DNA of 64,000 bases from Rhea pennata (taxonomy: Eukaryota; Chordata; Aves; Rheiformes; Rheidae): assembly GCF_028389875.1 (NCBI RefSeq), contig NC_084667.1:57142570-57206569 (forward strand), read 5' to 3'. Positions 39,356-50,700 of this stretch are shown here, one piece after another. The position numbers were made by a program, and so were the translations under genes. Under the pieces are notes generated by a model. The model saw nothing but the letters and a program-made list of their open reading frames with translations. It made no database searches and was not told the origin of the DNA. Every line of letters starts with the position of its first letter. Position 1 is the stretch's first letter.

Positions 39356-41619
39356 GTTTCTAACCCTGCTATTACAGTAGCTCCAGCCATAGCAGGGCCT
39401 CAGCAGTGATGACTAAGGATGACTTGACTCTTGGGCCTGAGCCAGAGATCTGGGAAAGGGGAAGCTGAGGTTTACCCAGCACTGTCCTGGTAAAACAGCC
39501 CTGTCTGTGGCATGTTCAGGCTTCCCTGCATCCTACTGCAAGGTTACACACCAGTCACATGCAGTCCCAGCGTAAATAAATAGTCTGCCCACAGAGGCAA
39601 CGTACTGTCTCCTTGTCCCTTCAGCTGAAATGGTTACTGCTGGCCACTGCCACGGAAATGTTACTGAATGAAGCTCAGGTTGTTTGGTGTACAGGGCAAG
39701 GATCTCTCCTTATTTTAATTGCCAGGTCTGAAAGGCCAAACTTGTGAAGACGTGAGTTATTAGGTTTTGTCCCTGCCATGTGAATGTGTGTATAGGGGCT
39801 GCTGTAACCTCTACGCAATACCTGAGAATATCCCAGATAAAGTAGGCAGGAAAACTGGTTCACTATACCCCAGCACTGGTCATTCACCTCATTTTGCCAT
39901 TATTTTCTTCCCAGCCGGGGCAGTGTTACTGAATAGGAGCCCCCTAGGATCCCTCTCCCATATGCATCCTATACATAGCTGGCCTTTGACACTTCTGCTG
40001 TGCAAACAGTGCATGTATGGGTCAGGCTATCTTTGTTCCAGGCTATTTATATCATCTGACATTGTACAGAGCCCTTCTTCCTAGCTTTTGAGGCTTGGCT
40101 TGGCTCCTCAGCCAAAACACTTGACTGCCCCGAGTGCTTTGGTTCTTAAGGAGGGCAGTCCACGGCAGGCTGTGGTTGTTAGGAAGTTTTGGGGGCTCAC
40201 CTCTCTACTTTTATGGGAGCAGTGAAAAGCTCACCCTTATGGTCTTTTCCCAGGGGGATACTTTGTCCCTGTTGAAACAAAGGTGAACAGGAGCACTTTG
40301 GACTGAGGAGCGTTGGGGAACAAACTGGTTTGGGGCAACCTGCTTTTATTGTCAGTGTTACTGTCTTCCTTCACCTTATGGGAACACACTTTGTGTTCAA
40401 TGCTGGTCCATATCAGCCCCGGTACCTGGTACACACCAGCCAGTGAAAAACGGCAAGGCTGCTACCTTCCTGAGCACGATGGAGCGACCTGGCTTTCAGC
40501 TGCGTGAGCACACTGTGCCCTTGCATAGCCAGCATCTGGGCAGCCCCAGCTGCCACCTTTAACGTTCAGGAAGTTTGCAGTTGATGTAAAGCCAAATCCT
40601 CCAGGCTGGGATGGAGTGCTTGGGCCAGGGCACTTCTGAGGACACCACAGTCATGTTGACATTAACTTATTTGCTGCTCTGCCCTGGCTGGCAGGGTCTG
40701 TATTTGCGGTCTGCATCTGAGCTGAGAGCTGGCAATCTGGGACAGCATCGGTGGCCCCAGGTGACTTGGTGCGTTGTCACTGTCCGTTCAGCTCAGATGC
40801 ATTGCTCCTCCTAGCTGTCTTATTCTCCTGTTATTTCTTTCTGTTCTGGTATTCTCCCTCATTCTCTCTCTTTCAACCTTATCTTTTTTTTAATTTTATT
40901 TTAATTTTATTTTTTTAATGCAAGTAAGCCTCTGCCCATTGTTTTCTTATGAGGCTTGACTGCTGGTGACTCACCCAGCAGCTGCTGCTCTTCTCCAAAA
41001 CACGGCAGAGCTGCCAGGAGTTCCCAAGCAGCAGTGTAATTGCAGGTGAACATGCTGAGTGAAATGACTGCAGCCACACAGCTACATATACGTTTTTAAA
41101 TCATTTCCTTTTTCTTAAGGAAAAAAAAAAAAAAGAAAATAAAAGAAAGGGGGGGGGGGAAGAAAACTCAATGTCAGGCAGTTTCTAACTCATGAGCCAC
41201 CAGAAGCACACTGTTTTCTATGACTTCCTGGCTCCCTGAAGAGCTCATATAAGCAGTTTTATGATCCTGATCTCTGTATAAATAACCCACATGGATACAG
41301 CTCCGTTGTCCCCCAGCCTGATTTCCTTTCAGGTCACTTGGCAGTTTATATACTCGGAGGAACTTGACTAACCAGCCCCTTTACCGTGTCTGCAGGCAGA
41401 TGCACCCGGACCGGAGCTGGGGTAGGCAGTGGAGGTGATGGCACGCCGGGGGGGATCTATTCGCTCTTCCCTCCCGATCTGCTCTTAAGGCAGCAACTTT
41501 GTCTCACAGGATTAATGTGTTTCCAACTCCAGCGGCTATTTTAAGGTCTCAGAATGAGCCTGGGTGTCGACAGACGGTTGACAACCCCTCCCTAGACTGC
41601 TGGAAATGCCTCTACTGTC

Positions 41620-41830
41620 ACCGGCGGGCAACAGCGGTCAGCTGGCGCGCGGGGCGTGCTGCCGAGCGTGCCGGCCTCTGCACGCCCCGCGGCTAAGCCG
41701 CCGGCCCCCGCCTCGCGCCAGCCCGCCGGCGCGCTCCCCAGCCTCCAGACCTCTGCTTTTGCTCCCTGCTCTGGCTTTGCTGCGTACGGAGGTGTCGGGT
41801 GCGGGTAGGAAACGCGCTTCAGGGGCTTAG
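41620..41830. other. CpG-rich patch in SLC25A47 intron 1
   Basis: This is dense in CpG and GC with GGCGCGC-type sequence, about 600-800 bp before exon 2. It could be an alternative promoter or simply a GC-biased intron patch. Confidence 0.55.
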
Positions 41831-42159
41831 TGCAGCGAGGTGCCGCGAGTCCTTACGCTCAGTGAATTTTTTACCCCGGGCTCCGTATATGCTTTGCAAA
41901 GTGCAGCCAGGCCGTGTCCAGGACCTCTGCCATCACCACGATAAAAGACCACCTCTCTTTTACAAATGTCCCTGTGCTTTTATTCCTTAATATTTCCAAA
42001 TTTGCTCAGATTGCTCAGCAATACTCAGAGACCCTCCTGTGAGCGGGGACACCTCGCTGCTCACGTAAGCGTGGCTTGGTCATGGTCCAAAGATACTTCA
42101 CTGCCTAAATGGAGAGGGGAACAGAAACGGTCCAAAACTGCGGTGCACGTTATCCCATG

Positions 42160-42400
42160 CTCCTTCCCGCCGAGTCCCTTCCCGGGGGGCTGCTCCGAGT
42201 TTCCTGCGACGCTCGGATCCCTCGGTCGCTCGGAGACACCGGCCCGTTTCGCTCGTCGCTGTTGGCTTGAAGATCCTGGCTGGAGCTGGGGAGCTCGGGC
42301 GCCCCGGGCAGTGGGAGTCTGGGGCTGCGCCTGTCGGCGGCTGCCCTTCGTCCGCGGGTCCGCGGAGGCGGTCTGCCGCGGCGTGCGCTGCTAACCGTGT
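42160..42400. other. CpG-rich patch just before SLC25A47 exon 2
   Basis: This is GC-rich sequence with many CpG dinucleotides directly upstream of the exon 2 acceptor. It shows no open frame of recognisable origin. Confidence 0.5.
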
Positions 42401-42421
42401 CCAATGCAATATCTGTTCCAG

Positions 42422-42465
42422 GTGGTCTAAGCACAGCAGTGGGTTATCCGCTGGATACAGTGAAG
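42422..42465 (+). CDS. SLC25A47: SLC25A47 coding exon 2
   Basis: This is a 44-nt exon after TGTTCCAG. It completes the glycine and encodes the end of helix 1 with the motif YPLDTVK; the donor is GTACCT. It has the same length and phases as SLC25A29 exon 2. Confidence 0.94.
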
Positions 42466-42770
42466 GTACCTGTCGGAACTTTATTTCTCGACTACAGACC
42501 GAAGGCAAACAGACCCTTTTGCCATTTTCCCCCCTGTAGAAAGCTAGTCTGGTAACTGAGCGCTTTAATTGTTGTTACATCAACGTATTTCGCTCCCTTC
42601 ATTTGATTGTCTGTTTTTTGCTCTTGAAAATTGTTTGGGGGTGCTATTTAATGATTAACGGACTGGTTTGCTGTTAAAGCATAGAAAGCATTAAAGATTT
42701 TTTTTTATTATTATTATTTATTTTTTTTAAATCTGATGTCCATATTTCAAAGTTGCCCCTATATTCCTAG

Positions 42771-42842
42771 GTGAGGATTCAGACCGAAAGGTGTTACAGA
42801 GGAATTTGGCACTGCATTCAAGAAACATACAGAACAGAAAAG
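42771..42842 (+). CDS. SLC25A47: SLC25A47 coding exon 3
   Basis: This is a 72-nt exon (24 codons, phase 0 both ends) beginning VRIQTE after the acceptor TTCCTAG and ending at GTAGGT. It encodes the first matrix loop. It is four codons shorter than the matching SLC25A29 exon. Confidence 0.95.
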
Positions 42843-43146
42843 GTAGGTACCTCTCATCAGAACGGCACGTACAAGCCGAGGATGCTTCTTATTTCTGCTT
42901 GGAGTAGCAGTAGGAGAGACCTCTTGTATAGGTCGGAGAAGCAAAGCTGCATCGCTCAGTTTGGGGAGGACAGACCACAATTATATATAACCATTTTTTG
43001 GGAGAAGGGTTAGCATGAAACTCAGCTTTGCCAATAATAATAGAAATAAGTTTTGACTCAGCAATATAATGGCAGTGTTTCAGAGCGGACACTTTCCCTC
43101 GCTGTTCTCTCTTAAAATTGTTGTTCTTTTCTTTGTCTCTGACTAG

Positions 43147-43329
43147 GTTTTGGGATTTTACAAAGGCGTATCTGCGTCAGTCTTCACAGTATCACTGATT
43201 TCCTCTGTTTCATTTGGCACATACAGAAATTTCCTTCGCAACATCTGCAAATTGCGATACGGTACTGTGGACGCAAAGCCCTCCAAGCTGGATATTTTTC
43301 TCGCTGGAAGTGCTACTGGTGCAGTCCGG
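43147..43329 (+). CDS. SLC25A47: SLC25A47 coding exon 4
   Basis: This is a 183-nt exon (61 codons, phase 0). It begins VLGFYKGVSASVF (helix 2) and ends in the start of helix 3 (FLAGSATGAVR) before GTAGGT. The open frame carries on into a GC-rich intron, but the donor and the next exon define the end. Confidence 0.95.
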
Positions 43330-43369
43330 GTAGGTAAACAGCCAAAAAGGAAATCGCAGAGAGAGAGCT

Positions 43370-43660
43370 TGTTGGCGCGCGCGCGTACGAGGCCGGAGAA
43401 GCGGAGGCTGGTCTCTGTGCAGCGCCGGGAGGGAGCCTGCGTCAGGCGCCGTGCGGGGCTCGTTCCCGCGGCGGGTCGAGCCCAGGCTCCCGCCGGGCGC
43501 CCCGCGCCGCCGGATCCACCGCGCGGCGTGCCGGTCCGCTCCTTTAAGAATTACGCGGTAATTACGAGGGTGCTGCACGCACGCCGCGTCGCCTCGGCGG
43601 GACTCAAAACCCACCCCGGCTCAGGGCATCGCCGGCCAAGCAAATGGCAAATAACTCCCT
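43370..43660. other. CpG-rich patch in SLC25A47 intron 4
   Basis: This begins with an alternating GCGCGCGCGC run and continues CpG-dense for about 300 bp. It gives 130-180-codon frames on both strands that are artefacts of GC content. Confidence 0.55.
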
Positions 43661-44265
43661 GGCAAATACGCGTGTCGTTCCCGTAAAGGACGCTAAGCGG
43701 TGGGTCTGAATTCAGGCACAGTTTCCTGTCAGCAGACGGATGTGTGCAGGCGCTGCGAGTGCCGCGGAGCCTCCCGTACCCTATAGGCAGCCCTCGTGTA
43801 GGGCAGCCAGGCTCGTCGGGTCTATAGGCGTTTCCTGGAAGGGAACGGCTCTAATTAACAGGGTTAGTTTCTGATGTTCCTTATGGCCTTGGTTCCAAAA
43901 CACCTGTGTGTTGAAGAGCCCTGATTTATGCCACCCTTCAGCTGAAGACATTCTTCTCTCCATGCCCAAATGGTTTGACAAGTTTTTACAGCTGTCTAGT
44001 GTCCTCTGCCTATTTCTGCCTCGCTTTCTGCTGTGCACAGTGTAACGCAAGCTCACGTGTCCCACGCAACACTCATGTCCTGCCGCTGCTCTGTGGCGAC
44101 TTAGTGCAGACCAACGGGAGGAAGCTGGAACTTCCTGGCGTTAGATAAGAAATACTATTGCCTGAAAAGGTGGGAGATGAATGATTTGGAGGGTCAGGCT
44201 GGAGGAGGCTTAAAACACTGTTTAAATGGGAAGGTTTAAGATAACGATATCCTCTAACTTTACAG

Positions 44266-44539
44266 GTTATGCTGATGACACCTAGTGAGGTAGCTAAAGT
44301 TCGAATGCAAACTCAGAAGCAACCGCATCCTTCTGTGGCATCTCCCCAACCCATTTCCAAGCCCAAGTACCAAGGATCTCTGCACTGTCTGAAGGTGATT
44401 GCAAAAGAGGAAGGTTTTGGGGGTCTCTACAAAGGCTGCTCTGCATTACTCTGCAGGGATTGCTCCTCTTCTGCAGTCTATTTCCTTACCTATTCTGTTC
44501 TGTGCGACTGGCTTACACCAGTGGGGAAAAATAAACCGG
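44266..44539 (+). CDS. SLC25A47: SLC25A47 coding exon 5
   Basis: This exon is 274 nt (91 codons plus one nucleotide). It begins VMLMTPSEVAKVRMQ and includes the proline-rich matrix loop, the short matrix helix (YQGSLHCLKVIAKEEG) and helix 4 (RDCSSSAVYFLTY). It ends CCGG before GTAGGT. The frame stays open for a further 128 nt into the intron; intron retention would give a truncated carrier without repeat 3. Confidence 0.95.
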
Positions 44540-44729
44540 GTAGGTACAAGAAAGAGTCTTGTGTTATGTGCAAAAATGGCTTATTTTGTATCACGCTAAG
44601 AGGAGACACATTCTCAGCAAACATTACCCAGCACCTAGGAGGCCTTGCTCAAAACCGTGCCTTGTGAGGGGCACATTTTATTATTTCACTGCTTTTATTT
44701 CCAGGCACGACCAGGCTCTTTGTGCCCCT

Positions 44730-45010
44730 CAGCCAGGGGCGCAGGCAGGCTGGGTGCGGGGGATTTGCAGGCTCCAGCTGCGCGGGGCAAAATCGTCCCA
44801 CGTGGCTGGGAGGGTGACGGGCAGGGTAAGCTGCTTAGTCCGCGGCTACGGCCCGCGTGGGGGTTGAGAAGCCCGGGGGGAGCTGCAGGGCCGAGGCAGG
44901 CCGTGGGCAGCCTCGCGGCGCTCCCTGCTCGCCGCGGTTTAGAGGGGCTCCCCCGCCCGGAGCAATCGCGGTGCTCGGAGAATAACCCGGCCGCAGGGAG
45001 GGTGCACCAG
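44730..45010. other. CpG-rich patch in SLC25A47 intron 5
   Basis: This is another GC-rich block with repeated CCGCG/CGGCC words, in the 2-kb intron 5. No gene was recognised there. Confidence 0.5.
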
Positions 45011-46556
45011 GGTAAATGCTTTCATCCCTCCTGGCACAGGCCTTGCCGAAGGAACGCAGGCTAGGGCCGCAGGAGGGAAACAGCAGGAGCCAGGGGCTGG
45101 GAAGATCCAAGTTAGGGCTCAGATTTGTTCTTGCATTTCACTGTCGTGCCGAGGGCAGCATGGGGCACGACCCGGCTGTGAACACACACTGGGGCATGGT
45201 CCCACTCTCTTAGTGCACTGCATACCTTGGTTTTTTTTATTTCATTTTATTTTTTAATCTGTGCAGCAGAAGGCTTGACTATATCAAATAGGAGCTGAAT
45301 TTTGTTTGTCCTCCAAATGTTCATTTGGGGATCTTGTCCCTCAGCAGCTACTCCTCTTCCTGCAGGAGAGGTGTTTACAGCACGCCCCAGTACCTAGTAT
45401 GTGAGTACGAAACCCTCTTCGTGCAGAAATGGGGTATGCAACTGGAAATGAAACCTGGACAAATCGCCAAGAGCTCTCACGGAGCACTCATTCGGGGTCA
45501 GCCTGGAGCTTGGAAACAGAGTCCAGGTGCAGAACTGGAAGAGACTTAAGTTTTCCGGTTGGTGGCTTGGCTCTAAAAACCAACCATCTACTTCCACCTT
45601 TGAGAAAACAAATGTCTCAGAGAGGCAAAACATTTTTTTCTATTCAGCAAAGAATCTTCCTGAGAATTGTAAAAATAAGCAGGCCTGGCTGAGGAGGGGC
45701 TGAGCACTCTCAGGCTGGGCAGCTCAGCGCCTCGGAGCAGCAGGCTCTACATCCCGCTCCGTTTGTGTGGGGCTAAAGCGGATGCGGTCTCTGCACAAGC
45801 CAGCATGATGTATGCAAAATGAGCATGCTGTGAAATCGTGAGGCCACATGTTTTGTATGCGATCACTGGAAATACGCAACTCCAATAGCAAGACAAATTA
45901 GCTACCGAAAAACATGAAGGTTAAAAAGCTAGCATTTGCTAAGCAGCTTATGGAAAGAGAAGGTGCTCCTCCTCTTCCTCCCCTTTCCAAGGAGCAAAAT
46001 TTGCTGTTTGAACCAGGAGAACAATTCCTGTTCAGCAGTTGCATGACTGGCTAAGTGTTTTCCAGCTTTTCTTCGCTTTGTTCTGCAAGAGCAGGTCAAG
46101 CTGTGGTCGCTGCTCAAAGCACTGCATAGCCGGTGATGATCTATGAAGCGCGCTGTTTAGATTGCCGTATGGTGGAAGGGGAGGTAGAGACAAGGGGCCT
46201 GGGAAGGCAAACTCCTTGACAGAGACCACACAAGCTGGATGAATCCAAGGAAGGGATCAGAATTCCAGCAGAACTTGGTGGAAAATCATCTGAAGAAATG
46301 CTAGAGACCACCTGCAGGAGTGCAGTGATGTTAATGCAGTCATCATAGCTTTGCACTGCTGGCAGGTCCCAATCACGCCAGACTGAGCAAAATTTCAATG
46401 TAATGCTCTTCCTGTTCTCTTTCCTGTTCCTAGAATTATTTGCAGAATTAGATTTGAAAAGACTTTAGTAAGCAACTGCAGAAAATGAATCTGAGATGCT
46501 GTAGCAGTTCAAGGCTTAAGTTAACTGCTCCCCACTGCCTTCATCTTGTTTTGCAG

Positions 46557-46843
46557 GTTTCCTAGCTGTGCTGCTTTCGGGTGGTTTTGCTGGAGTCCTG
46601 GCCTGGGGATTAGCTACTCCCATGGATGTCATCAAATCACGGATGCAAACAGATGAACTGGGACACCAAAAGTACAAAGGCCTAGTCCACTGTGTTAGGG
46701 AAAGCGTGAGAAAGGAGGGTGTAAAAGTGCTTTTCAAAGGACTGGGTTTAAACTGCATTCGTGCGTTTCCTGTGAACATGGTTGTATTTGTAACATATGA
46801 AGCTGTACTGAGGTTTACAGATCATCTTATGAATGAAAAATAG
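46557..46843 (+). CDS. SLC25A47: SLC25A47 coding exon 6 (terminal)
   Basis: This is the terminal exon after TTTTGCAG. It completes a glycine and encodes helices 5 and 6 with the third signature ATPMDVIKSRMQ and the conserved NMVVFVTYEAVLR, then TAG at 46841-46843. It ends 94 complete codons after the split glycine. Confidence 0.96.
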
Positions 46844-47730
46844 CTCATGTCACTCTGTTCAGAGGTGTATTTTCTTTTTTAGCTCTTCTTTTGTAACACA
46901 GCATACACAAACAACTGCTGAACTCTGCTCTCAGTGATGGACGGTGTGAGAGGTATGGAAATTTCAGCGCAAAACTGGATGACTGATCTCTTAGTTTTAT
47001 TCTTACAGGATCACAAACTCATCAGGAAGTCTTGTACTTACAGTCAACCTCCCTTCTATCCTGTTAATATACTTAGACTGCAGCTACTACTCAGGCTATT
47101 GAAACATTCGCAAATATTTCTGTTATAAAAAGCTGATAGCCTGTCAAAGAGATTTTTGACAAAAGGTGAATTAGGTTTTGTCCTGGAAGAAAACCTGATC
47201 TTCACTACCAAGGCAAGGGTGGAGGGCAGGTTGTGTATGTTAGATTTAACACTACACAGTGTGCGCTCTTTATATGTAATACATGTAATGCATTCACTTA
47301 ACTTACGTATTTGTGCTTCAAGCCACAATGGGCAGACCTTGCATGCCTATCTGTAGTTTTGCACAAGCGCTCCACAATTATGTTCCTTTGGTAGCAGCTG
47401 AAATATGAGTTGCCTTGCTTTTTCCTGTCGTCTTTAAATGAGTGGCAGACATAGTCTGTTTACATAATCTCTCTAATGGCCTCATTGAAAATGGAAACAG
47501 GCTTCATTTCGAGTAAATCATGTGATTTTTTTTTTCTCCCTGTGCTATCATTAGCTGTAAAGCTTCACTCCCCTTCTGGTGGTAGAATGTACCATGTTCC
47601 TGAATCTTGACAAAGCTTTTTGTACAGGCTGTTCTTGTACTGGAAGGGGGGTGGGAAAAGAAGCAAAAACCTTTGCTTCTCAAAAGAAAGACTGCCATAA
47701 GTTTTGTGCACTAAGGTTAGGTAAATTAAA
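46844..47730 (+). other. SLC25A47: SLC25A47 3' UTR, probable
   Basis: This is sequence after the stop codon. The first candidate signal is ATTAAA at 47725-47730, and a consensus AATAAA follows at 48322-48327. Which one is used cannot be told from the sequence. Confidence 0.45.
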
Positions 47731-50700
47731 GGAGAAGTGCAGAACTGGTATGGTATAATTAAGATTAATTACTTTCAAAAAGTGTATACTCTTTTGACTT
47801 TAAAATACACTGTTAGGACTGGCCAAATGCCTTTTTTTTTTTTTTTTTTTTTTTTTGTCAAAGTTATGTTCTGAAGGGATCTCTAACTTTCCTAAAATAT
47901 ACTCTTTTCATAAAGATATAACATTTCAGAAACATTCTGTTTTGAAAAGAACCTCCCTAGACTCAGAAACACTCTGATTTGCAAGGCTTGCCCTTGCCTC
48001 AGGAGCAGTTAAGATGTTCTGCATCTCTACTTTTCTGTGATGATGAGGACGTTTGCAATGGTGTGGCCCTCACCTCAAAATTGTGCTGAAAATGTGCCTT
48101 TTTTAAGTAAAAGAGGAAGATAATTTTTTAGAGGAGTTCTCTTATTCAAGGCCGATAAAATTCTGGTCCACATCCACACTTACTGGTTGAGAGCGTGGCC
48201 TTAACCACACTAACAGCGATTCTGCGACAGGCAAGACTCGATAGCTATGCTGGAAAGGGAAGAAATGATCCTATACTAGAAGGACAGGCTTAAAAACTTT
48301 AAGTAAGTGCTACTAGCAAAGAATAAAGGGAACCTCTTCCACTGCAGAAAGACTAGTAAAAAGCTCCAGAATTGTCCTCCTGAAATCTAAGCCTTCAACT
48401 TGCTTTTTAAATTTGTTCACAGCCATGCTATCAAACAACTATAATGAATTTTTCTCTCAAGAGCCTATCAGCTGCTGCAGCCAATCCAAGAGCAGATTTA
48501 AAAGACCACAGCCAGGTTCAGAGCATGTCACCTTAAAAGGCCATGGAATGAAAGACCCAGCAGGGAATCTAATTCTATATCAAGGTGCTAAGGGACTCAG
48601 CAACCTTGTACCCTCAGTTACATCTTGGACCATGAGCAGCAAAATTCCTTTAGTCTGAACGTCCTTACAACAAAAGATCTAATTAAGTCAGCAAGATTTG
48701 AAGTTCTCCTAAAGACGGCTCTTTCTGCTCACCTCTTTCTACAAGGGATGCGTTAGACTGAGCGCTCTCACAGTGGGATGGTGATTTATCCTAGCTCTGC
48801 CTGGATGGTTCCTGGAATCAGACTCTTTTATACTGTATTATTCTCAACCTAACTCAATTCTCAGGCATTAAGTTCTTTGAACACAGAGACAGGAAAAAAT
48901 ACCTATAAATAAGACAAAACAATCATTTATTGTTAGGCAGAGTTGATACCATTCATGGTCAACCAGAGGTTTGAAAACAAATTCTAATCAGAAGTAGCTG
49001 AACTTCCCAACAGGCTCAATCATTCAAACTACTAAAAAATGTCTCCTCCTATAGGCGTAAGCCAAATACAAGTGGCTTCAAGAAACAGGAATTTTAGGTG
49101 AATTATAAAACTGAGTGGGAGAAACTGTGGAGCCCACTCAGAAGGGCTGAGATCTGCAAGCCCCTAGGTATTCAGCACCATATAAAAGCAGGCTCTCACT
49201 TGGCCTAAACATGAGAGGTAAGTAAGTCATTTCTTTAGGCAGCTTATTTCAGGAAGGTAACTACTTTGCAATTCATTCAGTCTGCAAGCATTTACTGGGA
49301 AAATATAAACATGCAGTGTGTTAGTGACAGCTAGTCTTAAAGCAAGCACTTAAGGCTAATTCATACTGAGCTAAATTACTCGCAGGTAGAGGAATTGACT
49401 GTATAAGTACCATAAACCCAGGCACATAAATAAGAAACAACAATTATATGTTTAACAACACATAATACAGGGTACTCTTAACTCCATGTATACTAAACTG
49501 GGTATTTGGCTTGTGGATTTCAGAGGCTGGCTGCTTATTTTCTCATTTCTTTGCTTTACCTTGACCTTCAGCTACTCTGCAACTCTGATAATCACAGAAC
49601 TACTACTTCTGATAAATCACCTAGCTGAAGGCCAGCCAACAGAAGGAAGACACCACAGTTGCTGGGCTGTTACTCAGTTTACTTTGCTAGGCACTGCAGC
49701 TTTCTGTACAGACCATTTCTGTCAGTAACACACTTCCTGGCCTTGAAAACAGAGAATTTTCTTTAGAAGGAATATTCATGTTTCCATTTTGCTCTTAGTT
49801 CCTGTTTTTGTGACAATGATGTTCACAAATACGCAAGTAGGTTTCTGCATGCCTCTTAGGGAGTGTGGAAAAACCATGGGAAGCTATTCAGGATCTGTGC
49901 TCCTCACACAACTGCAAGCACAGAGTACCAAGCTTCCTTTAAGCACCAGTCTTTAGGCGAAACCTATCAAAGAAGTATCATAGTAACAGGTCACGCTGAC
50001 CTCCCCATATTTCTGAACCGGTTGTGGTACATACGTAAATTCAACATCCAGTCTTACAGCCAGTCTTTGGATGACTGACTCTTACTAGCTTGTTCTGTAA
50101 GCAAGCTGAAATGCACCTGGTGGGACTGGATACAGAGGGTTACAAGGGGGTTACAAGGCACCCTGTTTCACTACTTGCAGGGTGACGAGCATCAAAACTA
50201 AGACCTACTCCATTGGATGACTAAATTAATACCCAAAGAGGCAGGAACAGTGACGAAAAATAGAGCAAGTGTAAATTAAACCTTAAAAAAAAAATCAAAT
50301 GAAGAAGTTGGATACAGACTTTGCTCTACATTTTTATTACAGCAAGATGAACAAAGTATCAACAAATTGAGGAAAATGTAATGAACATTACCGGATGACA
50401 TTCTCAAGCATTTCACCCATGCCTTTCAAGGCTGCCCTGTCATGATATTTTAAATATCTCTGGGATATGAATAATAATTACAATAGATTTAGGAATTTGT
50501 CAAGCTTCCTTTAAGAAACTGTATAATTTCTGTTGAATTCAGAAGTGCAACACTTTTGTAAGCATTTATCTGAACACTCCAGGAATGTGTTTTCTCAGTA
50601 AGCAAATGATAAATTAATTTTGTTACCACGTGCCCTTCTAGAACTTTCCCTTCAGATTTTAATTGCTGTATTGTAAAATTAATCCATACATTTAGTTCGA

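Larger units (their letters stand above)
36953..42421 (+). other. SLC25A47: SLC25A47 intron 1
   Basis: This is a 5.5-kb intron. A CR1 3' fragment is at about 39262-39355, an A-then-G homopolymer stretch at about 41120-41160, TATA-like sequences near 41247 and 41277-41284, and CpG-rich patches at about 41620-41830 and 42160-42400. A 142-codon open frame at 37750-38178 and several around 100 codons show no recognisable family and are taken as chance. Confidence 0.8.
36925..46843 (+). other. SLC25A47: SLC25A47 gene (mitochondrial carrier, liver-type)
   Basis: This is a complete gene of six coding exons: 36925-36952, 42422-42465, 42771-42842, 43147-43329, 44266-44539 and 46557-46843. They total 888 nt and give 295 residues; the human protein is about 308. 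It is an SLC25 inner-membrane carrier with three signatures: PLDTVK (Pro19), PSEVAK (Pro115) and PMDVIK (Pro222). Arg173-Asp174 lies at the contact position typical of amino-acid-type carriers. In mammals the gene (HDMCP) is liver-enriched, and its substrate is not settled. The exon plan matches SLC25A29 at its 5' end. The second matrix loop (about residues 124-146) is proline-rich and shorter than I recall for the human protein. It is convergent with WARS1. Confidence 0.95.

Noticed and set aside
43210-43686. Longer protein obtained by reading SLC25A47 exon 4 into the following intron, and the opposite-strand frame
   Set aside because: A clear GTAGGT donor ends the exon at 43329, and the next exon resumes the carrier fold exactly. 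The extension is GC-rich intron.
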